From Natronomonas gomsonensis (lineage in GTDB: Archaea > Halobacteriota > Halobacteria > Halobacteriales > Haloarculaceae): a DNA stretch of 64,000 bases. The stretch covers positions 620,001 through 684,000 of the forward strand of contig NZ_JACAWU010000001.1 in assembly GCF_013391635.1 (NCBI RefSeq), written 5' to 3'. Shown here one piece after another: positions 18,272 to 27,272 of this stretch; the first letter of the stretch is position 1, and every line of letters starts with the position of its first letter. The notes beneath the pieces were generated by a model, which did no database searches, was not told the DNA's origin, and was given only the letters and a program-made list of their open reading frames with translations. Position numbers and translations under genes: made by a program.

Positions 18272-19399
18272 ATGAGTTCCGGCCCCCGCTCCGGTGAGTT
18301 CTGCCCGCGCTGTGGCGACGCCGTCGAGCGGCCGTCAGAGGCCGACCTCCCGGGCGGACCGAAAGACCCCGATTCCGTGCTGTGTGACGACTGTTACTTC
18401 GAGGATTTCGAGTTGGTCGACGCCCCCGACCGCATCGAGGTCCGGGTGTGTAGCCAGTGTGGCGCTCTCCACCGCGGGAAGCGCTGGGTCGACGTGGGTG
18501 CCCGCGACTACACCGACATCGCCGTCGAGGAGACGGCCGAACGGCTGTCGGTCCACGTCGACGCCGAAGAGGTCGACTGGGGGGTCGAACCCGAACAGAT
18601 CGACCAGAACACCATCCGGATGCACTGTCTGTTCACCGGCCGTATCCGCGAGACGCCGCTCTCGGAGGAAGTGACCGTTCCCGTCTACATCTCCCGGGAG
18701 ACCTGCGACCGCTGTGGCCGCATCGCCGGCGACTACTACGCCGCCATCGTCCAGGTTCGAGGTACCGAGCGTAACCCGACGCCCGAGGAGAACGACCGCG
18801 CGAAAGAAATCGCCGAGGAGTACGTCGCCGAGCGCGAGGCGACGGGCGACCGCAACGCGTTCATCACCGAGACCAAGGAGACGAAAGACGGCCTGAACAT
18901 GAAAATCTCGACCAACCAGATGGGACAGGGCATCGCCCACCGCATCGTCCGTGAGTTGGGGGGGTCGGTCTCGGATGCGCCGACGCTGGTCACCGAGGAC
19001 GGCGACGGCAACGAGGTGTACCGCGTCACCTTCGTCGCGCGCCTGCCGCCGTACACTCCCGGCGACGTCATCGACCTCGACGACGGCGACGGCCCCGTCG
19101 TCGTTACCAGCGCCCACGGGAACCTCAAGGGCAAGCGGGTGGAGACCGGCGAGCGCTACGAGGCGGACTTCGAGGAGGGCATCGCCCCCGACGCCCGGAA
19201 GCTCGGGACCCGAGCGGACGCCGAACGGACGACCGTCGTCGCGGTCGAAGACGAGCGTGCGGTGCAGGTGCTGGACCCCGAAACCTTCGAGGCCAAGACC
19301 GTCCCACGTCCCGATTACATGGACCCCGACGCCGACGAGGTGCCGGTGTTGAAACACCGCGAGGGGTTGCACGTCCTCCCCGACGGCGACGAGGAATGA
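18272..19399 (+). CDS. NMD3-family ribosome-associated protein
   Basis: 375-residue archaeal homologue of eukaryotic NMD3, the adaptor for late 60S subunit maturation. The N-terminus has paired zinc ribbons: CPRCG with CDDC (residues ~10-55), CSQCG (~65), and CDRCG (~148). A middle domain with ISTNQMGQGIAHRIVRELGG follows, and the C-terminal part is beta-rich. In archaea without a nucleus its role is presumably in ribosome assembly or quality control. It overlaps the next gene by four bases (ATGA), so it is translated together with the wyosine enzyme, linking ribosome and tRNA maturation. Confidence 0.9.
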   Translation: MSSGPRSGEFCPRCGDAVERPSEADLPGGPKDPDSVLCDDCYFEDFELVDAPDRIEVRVCSQCGALHRGKRWVDVGARDYTDIAVEETAERLSVHVDAEEVDWGVEPEQIDQNTIRMHCLFTGRIRETPLSEEVTVPVYISRETCDRCGRIAGDYYAAIVQVRGTERNPTPEENDRAKEIAEEYVAEREATGDRNAFITETKETKDGLNMKISTNQMGQGIAHRIVRELGGSVSDAPTLVTEDGDGNEVYRVTFVARLPPYTPGDVIDLDDGDGPVVVTSAHGNLKGKRVETGERYEADFEEGIAPDARKLGTRADAERTTVVAVEDERAVQVLDPETFEAKTVPRPDYMDPDADEVPVLKHREGLHVLPDGDEE

Positions 19400-20424
19400 C
19401 CGGCGGAGACGGCAACGACCTCGCCGCAGTCGTCGAGAAGTCGCGAACGCAGACGGCCATCGACGCGCTGCGTGCGGAGGGCGTCTACGACTCCGGCCGG
19501 AGCGTCGAACCCTACGACGGGAGCCACATCGCCGTCCCCGTCACCGAAGCACCCCAGTCGACGGCCGTCACCGACGTTCGCCCCCTCGAGTTACCCCGTC
19601 GGGAGCGCGGCCTCGACGACCTGCTGGCCGACCGCGGGTTCTCGGCGTCCGAAATCGACGCCGCACCCGGTTCGTGGGCCGTCATCGGCAGCGTCATTCT
19701 GGCGGATTTCGGCGACGTGTCCGCCGAGGGGTCGCTGTCGGCGGACCGACGCGAGGCCGCCGGCGAGGCACTACTCGACCTCCACGGCGAGGCCGATACG
19801 GTGCTGGCCCGCGGGGGCATCGATGGAACGCGCCGGGACCCCACCGCCGAGGTCGTCGCCGGGACCGGCGACACCGAGACCATCCACGTCGAACACGGCA
19901 CGAAGTACGCCGTGGACCTCTCTCGCGTCATGTTCTCGCCGGGGAACAAGGCCGAACGCGCCCGGATGGGCGAGGTCGTCGAGTCGGACGAACGAGTCTT
20001 CGACATGTTCGCCGGCATCGGCTACTTCGCGCTGCCGATGGCCCGCGCCGGCGCCGAGGTGACCGCCGCCGAAATCGACCCCGATTCCTACCGCCTGCTC
20101 GTCGAGAACGCGATGTTGAACGGCGTCTCCGAGCGGTTTCGCGCCGTCTTGGGCGATTGCCGCAACGTGGAGACGACCGCCGACCGGGTCGTGATGGGCT
20201 ACTACGAAGCCGCCGACTATCTCGATGCGGCGCTCGAGTCCCTCGTTTCGGGTGGAACGCTCCATCTCCACGAAGCGACACCCGAGAAACTGTTCCCGGA
20301 GCGGCCGATAGCGCGATTGGAGGCCGCCGCGGACGGCCGGTCGGTCGACGTACTCGACACACGCGTTGTGAAGAGCCACAGCGCCGGCGTCGTCCACGGT
20401 GTCGTCGACGCCCGTGTGGACTGA
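19396..20424 (+). CDS. taw2: tRNA wyosine derivative synthase Taw2
   Basis: 342-residue class I SAM-binding enzyme of the Trm5/TYW2 group. The SAM pocket is in VFDMFAGIGYFALPMARAG (~residues 196-214), followed by the acidic EIDPDSYRLLVENAMLNGV loop. The position held by NLP in Trm5 methyltransferases reads RVVMGYY here, as in Taw2 aminocarboxypropyltransferases. It would transfer the 3-amino-3-carboxypropyl group of SAM to imG-14 at position 37 of tRNA-Phe. An N-terminal D1/D2-like region (1-170) is consistent with the family. It overlaps nmd3 by four bases. Trm5 is the main alternative. Confidence 0.85.
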   Translation: MTGGDGNDLAAVVEKSRTQTAIDALRAEGVYDSGRSVEPYDGSHIAVPVTEAPQSTAVTDVRPLELPRRERGLDDLLADRGFSASEIDAAPGSWAVIGSVILADFGDVSAEGSLSADRREAAGEALLDLHGEADTVLARGGIDGTRRDPTAEVVAGTGDTETIHVEHGTKYAVDLSRVMFSPGNKAERARMGEVVESDERVFDMFAGIGYFALPMARAGAEVTAAEIDPDSYRLLVENAMLNGVSERFRAVLGDCRNVETTADRVVMGYYEAADYLDAALESLVSGGTLHLHEATPEKLFPERPIARLEAAADGRSVDVLDTRVVKSHSAGVVHGVVDARVD

Positions 20425-20471
20425 CCGACACCGGAGTGACCGCCGATGCTATGTGAGTTGGACCTGCACGG

Positions 20472-21698
20472 ATGAGTATGCACGTCGATTGCGGCACGCT
20501 TCTCGACGGTGACGGTCGGGTGCTGGAGGACGGGCGGTTCAGTATCGAGGACGGCACCGTAACGGAGGCCGGCCCACTGGAGGACGTCGAACCGACTGGC
20601 GAACGGCTCGATCTGACCGACAGCGTCGTCATTCCGGGGTTCATCGACGCCCACGTCCACATGCAGGGGTTGCGGACGATGGACCCCACCGACTGGGTGC
20701 TGGCGAGCGACGCCGTCTGTGCGGCGCGGGCGAGTGCAGACTGCCGACGATTGCTCGACGCCGGCTTCACCTCGGTTCGGGACCTCGGCAGTACGGTCGC
20801 GTTGGGGCTCAGGGAGGCTATCGAATCGGGCGACATAGCGGGACCACGCGTCTACACCAGTGGGCGCTCCATCTCCCAAACGGGCGGCCACGGTGACGCC
20901 CACTTCCTGCCCTACGAGTGGGCCAACGAGGACGGCCTCGGCATCGCGACGCTGGCCGACGGCGAAGACGAGTGCCGAAAGACCGCCCGACAGCGAATTC
21001 GCGAGGGCGTCGACTGCCTGAAGATAATGACCACCGGCGGCGTCCTCTCGGAGAAGGACGCCCCCGACGAACGGCAGTTCACCGACGCGGAGATCCGGGC
21101 GTTCACCGAGGAGGCCGAACGCGCCGGCCGACAGGTCGCCAGCCACGCACAGGGAACGGCGGGCGTCGTTTCGGCCCTCGAAAACGGCGTCGACACCATC
21201 GAACACGGCTTCTACCTCGACGAGGAGGCCATCGACCTCATGCTGGACACCGACGCGACGTTCGTCCCGACGCTTTCCATCATGTCCCGCATCGTCGAGT
21301 CCGGTGCCGACCACGGCGTCCCCGAGTACGGCCTTCGGAAGGCCCGAGAGGCCTTCGACGCCCACGTCGAGTCGGTCCGTCGCGCCCACGAGGCGGGCGT
21401 TCCCATCGCCACCGGGACGGACTTCATGGGACCCGACCTCGTCCCCCACGGCGAGAACGCGCTCGAACTCGAACTCCTCGTCGAGGAGGTCGGCCTCTCG
21501 CCGGTAGCGGCCATCGAGGCGGCAACGCGAGTCGCTGGGCGGACCGTTCCCGACGATGTCGGAACGCTGACGCCGGGCGCTCGGGCGGACTTCCTCGCGT
21601 TGGGGAGTGACCCCCGCGACGGCATCGAGGCGGTTCGGGACGTGGAAGCGACGTTCCGTGGCGGTAGCCGGGTCGACGCGACGGCGAGGGACTTATAA
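20472..21698 (+). CDS. Amidohydrolase family metal-dependent hydrolase
   Basis: 408-residue enzyme with an amidohydrolase TIM barrel and flanking beta-sandwich residues. Metal ligands are visible: HVHMQG (His-x-His, ~residues 60-65), the candidate carboxylated Lys in VDCLKIMTTGG, ASHAQG and EHGFYL for the next two His, and the final Asp in TGTDFMGPD. The closest groups are imidazolonepropionase-related and Xaa-Pro/Xaa-Arg dipeptidases. Substrate is unknown, perhaps a dipeptide or cyclic amide. The gene stands alone, 47 bp after taw2. Confidence 0.85.
   Translation: MSMHVDCGTLLDGDGRVLEDGRFSIEDGTVTEAGPLEDVEPTGERLDLTDSVVIPGFIDAHVHMQGLRTMDPTDWVLASDAVCAARASADCRRLLDAGFTSVRDLGSTVALGLREAIESGDIAGPRVYTSGRSISQTGGHGDAHFLPYEWANEDGLGIATLADGEDECRKTARQRIREGVDCLKIMTTGGVLSEKDAPDERQFTDAEIRAFTEEAERAGRQVASHAQGTAGVVSALENGVDTIEHGFYLDEEAIDLMLDTDATFVPTLSIMSRIVESGADHGVPEYGLRKAREAFDAHVESVRRAHEAGVPIATGTDFMGPDLVPHGENALELELLVEEVGLSPVAAIEAATRVAGRTVPDDVGTLTPGARADFLALGSDPRDGIEAVRDVEATFRGGSRVDATARDL
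21693..21698 (+). promoter_or_regulatory. TATA box of the 27-residue membrane peptide gene
   Basis: TTATAA ends 22 bases before the ATG at 21721, the distance expected for a leaderless haloarchaeal transcript. It overlaps the end of the amidohydrolase gene and supports the tiny gene as real. Confidence 0.55.
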
Positions 21699-21720
21699 GA
21701 CGGCGGGAGCAACGCCGGGT

Positions 21721-21804
21721 ATGGACCGACAGAAAATCTTCGCGCTGTTCTTCGCGCTGCTGATGGTGACCTCGATGGTCGCCTACGCGGCGAGTCTCTT
21801 CTAA
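21721..21804 (+). CDS. 27-residue single-span membrane peptide
   Basis: A very short gene encoding a peptide with a charged start (MDRQK) and one continuous hydrophobic helix to the end (residues ~6-27). A TATA box 22-28 bases upstream of the ATG supports leaderless expression. The stop overlaps the stop of the convergent helicase gene by four bases. I believe similar 27-28-residue peptides occur widely next to other haloarchaeal genes, but I could not search. Function unknown; it may stabilise a membrane complex. Confidence 0.6.
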   Translation: MDRQKIFALFFALLMVTSMVAYAASLF

Positions 21805-23558
21805 CCGTCGCCCCAGACGTCCGACAGCGGGTGGTCGTCGATGGACCCCGAGCGCCGGGCGTTCGAGGTCTGGGAGGTCGATTTCGAGCGCTGTCGGGAC
21901 GGCGAGGAATCCGACCCGGAGGCGTCACCGACGGCCGACGGCGGGTCGAACGACGGTAGCTCCGGACGGGTCATCCGGTCGACCTGTGCTTCGAACCACT
22001 CGGGCATGTCGTGGCGAGCGCGCTCGAAGAGGTCGACGAGCGAGGAATCGGCGAGATACGTCGCGCCGTAGTCGTCGGGTGCCCGAACCACCCGACCGCA
22101 GGCCTGAATCACCGTCCGGAGCGCCGTCCGGTAGTACCACCCCCACTGGCCGTCTTCGAGTCGCTGGGCGACTCGGGAGTCGTTGGTGTTCGGATACGGC
22201 GCCTTACACAGCACCTGCCACCGACAGAGGTCGCCGTTCAAATCCAGCGCCTCCTCCATCTTCACGGAGACGAACACGTCGGCGCCGGAGCTCCGTTTCC
22301 ACCCCGACAGGGCGGCGTCGCGGTTCTCGCTGTCGTGGCCGCGAACTCGGTCTGCGACGCCAAAATCGTCGAGTAACTCGTGGAGTCGGTCGGCGATGGC
22401 ATAGGAGTGGGCGTGTATCAGTCCCTTCTCGTCGTCGTGTTTCGCCATGATTTGGACGATACTGCGGGCGACCTTCGGGAGGGTCTCGTCGCGGTGTTCG
22501 TAGGTCATCTTCCCCTGTGTCACGTCGTACAGCGGGCGGTTCTCGACGGGGAAGGTGTGGGGCACGTCGACCAGCGCGACGTTTTCGGGGTTCAGGCCGG
22601 CACTTCGGCAGAAGGCGTCCTTGTTGAGGATGGTCGCCGACAGCAGGGCGAACCGGTTGCCGCGGTCCCAGACGGTGTGATGGAGGTACCGCGCCGGGTC
22701 CAGCGGTTTGACGGTGATAGCGCGATTCTCGCTTTGGTCGGCCACCCACGTCGTCGGGCTCTCGGGGTCACGGAGGTCTTCGAGGAACCAGCCCAGGTCC
22801 CGAACCAACTCGGCGAGTTGATCCCGCTCTTCGGCCTCCGCCGGCGAGAGTTCGAGTTTCCCCCGGAGTTCCTCCTGTCGACGCGAGCAAACGCTCGTCA
22901 GTCGCTCGACGTAGTCCTCCACATCGGAGAGGCCGTCGATATTCGGCGGTTCGCAGGCGTCCCAGACGGGAACTTCGGCAGGTGAGAGGTCAATAGTGGC
23001 GTACATCTCGGCCCACTCGGCGAGACCGTGGGCTTCGTCGACGACGACCACGTCGCGTTTGCCGAACACGTCGCTGCCGGCGGTCTGCATGAAGTACGCC
23101 AGCGTCATCGCCGCGATATTGCGGTTCGAGGCGATGGAGCGGTCCGAAAAGTACGGACACCGGTGTTTGACGGGGCAGTCGAACCCCCGCTCGCGGGCAC
23201 AGGGCGCCTGATTGACCGGCGTCGAGGTCTCCCCGGGGAGGATACAGTCGTAGTTGGACTTCCCGCGGATGACGCTCAAATCTTCGAGCAGTTCGTCGCC
23301 GGCCACGTCGTCCAGTTGGGACACCTGCGGCGTGGTGTAGTAGGCGCCGGTGGCCTGGACGTGTTCGGCCTCACCGGGGCGCCGGGCACACCCGGCGATG
23401 GCGCGGGCGAGAAGCGACTTGCCGCTGCCGGTCGGCGCACGCACGAGAACGACGTCGTTGCCGGCGGCGAAAGCGTCGCGGATGTCACTGAGGGCTTGCT
23501 CTTGAGCCCCGCGGAACGACGGCGCGGGGAACTCCTCGACGATTCGCGACGGGTCCAC
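21801..23558 (-). CDS. DinG/XPD-type ATP-dependent DNA helicase
   Basis: 585-residue intact superfamily 2 helicase. Walker A is APTGSGKSLLA (~residues 40-50) and the Walker B DEAH box is VVVDEAHGL. Between them four cysteines (YDCIL, APCARERGFDCPVKHRCPYF) match the iron-sulfur cluster ligands of XPD/DinG helicases. The C-terminal half has LSATILN, SVKMEEALDL and QACGRVVRAPDDYG as motif VI. It would unwind DNA 5'-3' in repair or replication restart. The C-terminal ~60 residues are low-complexity. It differs clearly from the truncated helicase at 6226. Confidence 0.92.
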   Translation of the reverse strand: MDPSRIVEEFPAPSFRGAQEQALSDIRDAFAAGNDVVLVRAPTGSGKSLLARAIAGCARRPGEAEHVQATGAYYTTPQVSQLDDVAGDELLEDLSVIRGKSNYDCILPGETSTPVNQAPCARERGFDCPVKHRCPYFSDRSIASNRNIAAMTLAYFMQTAGSDVFGKRDVVVVDEAHGLAEWAEMYATIDLSPAEVPVWDACEPPNIDGLSDVEDYVERLTSVCSRRQEELRGKLELSPAEAEERDQLAELVRDLGWFLEDLRDPESPTTWVADQSENRAITVKPLDPARYLHHTVWDRGNRFALLSATILNKDAFCRSAGLNPENVALVDVPHTFPVENRPLYDVTQGKMTYEHRDETLPKVARSIVQIMAKHDDEKGLIHAHSYAIADRLHELLDDFGVADRVRGHDSENRDAALSGWKRSSGADVFVSVKMEEALDLNGDLCRWQVLCKAPYPNTNDSRVAQRLEDGQWGWYYRTALRTVIQACGRVVRAPDDYGATYLADSSLVDLFERARHDMPEWFEAQVDRMTRPELPSFDPPSAVGDASGSDSSPSRQRSKSTSQTSNARRSGSIDDHPLSDVWGDG

Positions 23559-23657
23559 ACCGAATCGAACGGTGGCACCGTCCTAAAGTCATCGTTTGGT
23601 AGACGTGTCGGCCCACCGACCGCGGATTTAGGTGGTTCGAAAATATAAGGAAAGATT

Positions 23658-24761
23658 ATGTTAGAACTTCGCGCCGAACGACCCCGTAGGTGGCTCCTGT
23701 CGGCCGTCCTCGGACTCCTCGCCGTCCCGGGGGTGGCGGCCGCCCACGTGCGCTACGTGACGAGCGCGGACGACGTCGGTGACGGACTCCAGTTCCTCGC
23801 CACGTCGCTGACCGACCCGACGAACGCGGCGGTGCTCGGTGGCGGCGCCGTCGCGACGCTTCTGGCCATCGTCGTCTACCTCCGAGTGCGGCCGTTCCGC
23901 CGAGACGTGGAGGTGTTCCGGGCGGCGCTGGCCGACTACGGCGATTTGCTCCCGTGGCTCCTCCGACTCGGGTTCGGCCTGCCGCTCGTCGGCGCCGGGT
24001 TCGCCGGCTACCTGTTCAACCCGGTCGTAGAGCCGATGTTCCCGGGCACGCGGCTGTTCCAAATCGGCCTCGGCTTCGCCCTGCTGTTCGGACTGGCGAC
24101 GCGGGTGGCCGCGCTCGTCGGCCTCGCGGCCTACCTCGTGACGCTGGCGCTCGAACCGCTCGCCGTGTACTCCCTCGAGTGGGTGCCGGGCTTTCTCGCC
24201 ATCGCGCTCGTCGGCAGCGGCCGGCCGAGCGCCGACGAGACCCTCGGGACCGTCGCCACCGCCGAGGGCACCTTCTACGGACGGGTCGACCCGATTCACG
24301 ACGCCGCAGGGTGGCTCAACGACGCCATCGAACCCTACGAGCGGTTCGTCCCGACCGTCATCCGCGTCGGGATGGGCGTCACGTTCGCGTTCCTCGGCGT
24401 CTTCGAGAAACTGCTGGCCCCGGAGATGGCGCTGGCCGTCGTCGAGCAGTACCGCCTCGTGGAGGTCGTCCCGGTTCCGCCGGAGTTGTGGGTCCTCGGC
24501 GCCGGGTTCGCCGAGTTGGGGCTCGGCATCGCGATTGCATTCGGACTGTTCACCCGGATGTCGGCGTTGACCGCACTGACCGTCTTCACGCTCACGCTGT
24601 TCGGCATTCCCGACGACCCCGTCCTCGCACACATCGGCGCGTTCAGCCTCGCCTCGGCGCTGCTCATCACCGGCGCCGGACCCTACGCGCTCGACAACTA
24701 CATTGGCACGGCGAAACCCTCCCGTTCGGAGCCTCCCGACACGACCGCGACCACCGACTGA
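23658..24761 (+). CDS. DoxX-like multispanning membrane protein
   Basis: 367-residue integral membrane protein with a cleavable-looking or anchoring N-terminal segment (~12-30) and about nine further hydrophobic segments. The repeated pattern of four-helix units, with LRLGFGLPLVGAGFAGYLF and IRVGMGVTFAFLGVFEKLL at the start of each unit, is typical of DoxX/DoxD-related proteins, which take part in redox or sulfur metabolism in the membrane. The AEGTFYGRVDPIHDAAGWLN loop is soluble. Substrate or partner unknown. The gene is preceded by an AT-rich region containing AAATATAAGG. Confidence 0.75.
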   Translation: MLELRAERPRRWLLSAVLGLLAVPGVAAAHVRYVTSADDVGDGLQFLATSLTDPTNAAVLGGGAVATLLAIVVYLRVRPFRRDVEVFRAALADYGDLLPWLLRLGFGLPLVGAGFAGYLFNPVVEPMFPGTRLFQIGLGFALLFGLATRVAALVGLAAYLVTLALEPLAVYSLEWVPGFLAIALVGSGRPSADETLGTVATAEGTFYGRVDPIHDAAGWLNDAIEPYERFVPTVIRVGMGVTFAFLGVFEKLLAPEMALAVVEQYRLVEVVPVPPELWVLGAGFAELGLGIAIAFGLFTRMSALTALTVFTLTLFGIPDDPVLAHIGAFSLASALLITGAGPYALDNYIGTAKPSRSEPPDTTATTD

Positions 24762-24794
24762 CGGCCGTCCCGAGGTACTGCGGGGACCCGAAAG

Positions 24795-25001
24795 TCACTC
24801 GGCTTCGAGTTCGAGAACGTCCGCTTCGGTGGGGTCGTCGGGCAACTTCTCGATGCAGTCGAAACAGAGGAAGTGCTCGGTGCCGTCGCGGAGTTCGAGG
24901 GTCATCCCGCCCGTTCCCTGGGGGTCCGACGACCACAGCCCCGAGATGCCGCCACCGATGGGGACGGCGTCGCCGCAGGCGTCACAAGACTCCTTGGCCA
25001 T
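24795..25001 (-). CDS. Small zinc-finger protein
   Basis: 68 residues from ATG 25001. CDACG at residues 6-10 and CFDC near residue 46 form a probable single zinc-binding knuckle pair, with beta-strands (TLELRDGTEHFLCFDC) between. The rest is acidic. Haloarchaea carry many such one-finger proteins; a role in transcription or protein interaction is likely, but unproved. It is followed by a membrane protein gene in the same direction further upstream. Confidence 0.75.
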   Translation of the reverse strand: MAKESCDACGDAVPIGGGISGLWSSDPQGTGGMTLELRDGTEHFLCFDCIEKLPDDPTEADVLELEAE

Positions 25002-25039
25002 AGGTGAAGTAGGCAATCCGCCAGCAAAAGGCGTCCGGC

Positions 25040-25297
25040 CTACGACGGCGGGTTGACCGCGAGGCCATCGACGACGAGCGGCACCGAGAGCAAGCCACCG
25101 ACCGCCATCGCGGTCCACAGCGGCACGCCCGCAATCCGACCGAACAGCCACGCGAACAGCAAAACGAGCGGGATGAACGCGAGCAGGAAGTCGTACCTGG
25201 AGAGTCTGGACGGCACGAGTGTAGTCGCTTCCGTCCGTCGCCCCGGACCGGCGATACCGAACCTGTCGCTACGGGGTGGTTGCTCCGACACGGACAT
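25040..25297 (-). CDS. Small two-span membrane protein
   Basis: 85 residues. A polar N-terminal ~33 residues (cytoplasmic) is followed by two hydrophobic segments, YDFLLAFIPLVLLFAWLFG and VPLWTAMAVGGLLSVPLVV. The layout is common among conserved haloarchaeal hypothetical proteins. It lies 38 bp upstream of, and in the same direction as, the small zinc-finger gene; co-transcription is possible. Function unknown. Confidence 0.65.
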   Translation of the reverse strand: MSVSEQPPRSDRFGIAGPGRRTEATTLVPSRLSRYDFLLAFIPLVLLFAWLFGRIAGVPLWTAMAVGGLLSVPLVVDGLAVNPPS

Positions 25298-25472
25298 CAC
25301 CTCACCCAGTACTCACAACCGCGTTTCACTAAAATTTTGCTTCGAAAACGACGGATTTCCGAATAGTTATATTCCTAAATTATAAGTCGATTATCTCTCC
25401 GCGTTCGCCGTGATGTTGGTCGCGGTTTTACGGCGTGAAAACCGTTTTGTCCCGTGATATCGAACCGCACGT

Positions 25473-26330
25473 ATGCGCGTCGACTGTGAGGGCTGTGCCG
25501 GTTGCTGTATCGACTGGCGCGCGGTCGCCCCCGACACCGTCGACCTCGACCACGAGCGCCGCGGTGGGTTGGTCCCGCTGGACGACACGTACAACCTCGT
25601 CCCGCTGTCCAGCGACGAGGTGCGGGCGTTCGTCCGAGCGGGACTCGGCGACGCGATGACCCCACGGCTGTTCGACGCCCGCGAAGGACCGACCGGCTCC
25701 GTCGACGGCCACGACATCGCCGCCGTCGGCGACCGCCCCGCCTTCTTCGTCGGCTTGCGGAAGTCGCCGAAGCCGGTCGGCCCCTTCGGCCTCGACTCCG
25801 CGTGGCTCCCGAGTTGCGTCTTTCTGGACCCCGAGACGCTGCAGTGTCGCATCCACGGCGAGGACCGCTACCCCGACGCCTGCGAGAGGTATCCGGCGGA
25901 CAATCTCGCACTCGACGCCGAAACCGAATGCGAGCGCGTCGAAACGGCGTTCGGCGGCGAGCGGCTCCTCGACGCCGACCCCGGCGAGGCGACGCCGCTT
26001 CTCGGGACCGGCGCCCTCGGAGCGACGGTGTTCGCCCATCCCGACGTCGACCGACTCGACGGCCGCGTCGACCGCATCGCCGACGGGGCCCCGACCGCCG
26101 AGGACCGCGCGGAGTTCCTCGCCGTCGCCGCCGCCTCCCGGCCCGGCAGCCTCGCTGTCGACACCGACCGCTACGAGACGGCCCGCGAAGCGGTTCTCGA
26201 TGCCGATTCGTGGGTCGGACGGGCCAGCGCCGAGTGGAACCGACGGGCCGAAACCGACGACCCCGACCCCGAACTCGGTCGGGACGTCGAAGAACGTCTC
26301 GGCGCCCCCGAAACGCCCGGTTGGGATTAA
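25473..26330 (+). CDS. YkgJ-family cysteine-cluster protein
   Basis: 285-residue protein with the YkgJ-type metal-binding pattern: CEGCAGCC at residues 5-12 near the start and, after ~110 residues, CVFLDPETLQCRIHGEDRYPDACERYP. These Cys residues probably bind zinc or an iron-sulfur cluster. The C-terminal half (~150-285) is a haloarchaeal extension without known motifs. Family members are thought to be oxidoreductase-like or metal chaperone proteins; the exact role is not known. Confidence 0.8.
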   Translation: MRVDCEGCAGCCIDWRAVAPDTVDLDHERRGGLVPLDDTYNLVPLSSDEVRAFVRAGLGDAMTPRLFDAREGPTGSVDGHDIAAVGDRPAFFVGLRKSPKPVGPFGLDSAWLPSCVFLDPETLQCRIHGEDRYPDACERYPADNLALDAETECERVETAFGGERLLDADPGEATPLLGTGALGATVFAHPDVDRLDGRVDRIADGAPTAEDRAEFLAVAAASRPGSLAVDTDRYETAREAVLDADSWVGRASAEWNRRAETDDPDPELGRDVEERLGAPETPGWD

Positions 26331-26348
26331 GGGGTCGGCGCCCGTTCT

Positions 26349-27272
26349 ATGGGTATGCGCGTACTCGTAACCGGGGCGAGTGGGTTCGTGGGGAGCCGTC
26401 TCGTTCCAGCCCTCCAACGACGGGGCCACGACGTGGTCGCTCTGGTCAGAGACGTCGAGCGATACGACGCCCCCGACGGCGTCGAGGTCGTCGAGGGCGA
26501 CCTCCTGAACCCACCCGTCGAGGTGCCGCCGGTCGAGGCCGCCTACTATCTGGTCCACTCGATGGGGACCGGCGGCGACTTCCAGTCGCGAGACCGACTG
26601 GCCGCCCGCACCTTCGTCGATGCAGTCGAGGCCGCCGGCGTCGAGCGCGTCGTCTACCTCGGCGGGTTGGGCGACGACCGAGACGAACTGTCCGAACACC
26701 TCCGGTCGCGACGCGAGGTCGAACACATTCTCGCTGACGGCGAGTTCGAACTGACGACGCTACGGGCCGCCATCATCGTCGGCGAGGGGTCGGCGAGTTT
26801 CGAACTCATCACCCAACTGGCCGACCGCCTGCCGGTGATGGTGACGCCCCGGTGGGTCCGCACCGAGTGCCAGCCCATCTTCGTCGACGACGTCATCGGC
26901 TATCTGGTCGGCGTCCTCGATGCCCCCGAAACCGCCGGCGAGACGTTCGAAATCGGCGGCCCGGACGTGCTGACCTATCAGGAGATACTCGAACACACCG
27001 CGCGGTTGCTGTCCGGCCGGGCGCCGGTCGTCCTCCCGGTTCCCATCCTCTCGCCGGGGCTGTCGGCGGGGTGGCTGTGGCTGCTGACGGACGTGCCGCT
27101 GTCGGTTGCGAAGCCGCTCGTCGCCGGCCTGCGCAACACCGTCGTCGTCACCGACCGCCGCATCGACGAGTTCGTCGACGTCGAACCGACGCCGTTCGAC
27201 GAGGCCGTCCGGCAGGCGCTCGGCGACCGAGCCATCGTGAGCGAAACGCCAGCCCTGGAGCCGGAGCCCTGA
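26349..27272 (+). CDS. Atypical SDR, NAD(P)-binding (NDUFA9-like)
   Basis: 307-residue Rossmann-fold protein. The dinucleotide-binding loop is VTGASGFVGSRL (residues ~6-17). An AYYLVHSMG strand and a VYLGGLGDD loop follow; the usual Tyr-x-x-x-Lys catalytic pair is not obvious, as in the atypical extended SDRs of the NDUFA9/NmrA type. Such proteins act as NAD(P)-dependent isomerases, reductases or complex I-linked scaffolds. The next gene begins at the base after its stop, so they are coupled. Confidence 0.82.
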   Translation: MGMRVLVTGASGFVGSRLVPALQRRGHDVVALVRDVERYDAPDGVEVVEGDLLNPPVEVPPVEAAYYLVHSMGTGGDFQSRDRLAARTFVDAVEAAGVERVVYLGGLGDDRDELSEHLRSRREVEHILADGEFELTTLRAAIIVGEGSASFELITQLADRLPVMVTPRWVRTECQPIFVDDVIGYLVGVLDAPETAGETFEIGGPDVLTYQEILEHTARLLSGRAPVVLPVPILSPGLSAGWLWLLTDVPLSVAKPLVAGLRNTVVVTDRRIDEFVDVEPTPFDEAVRQALGDRAIVSETPALEPEP

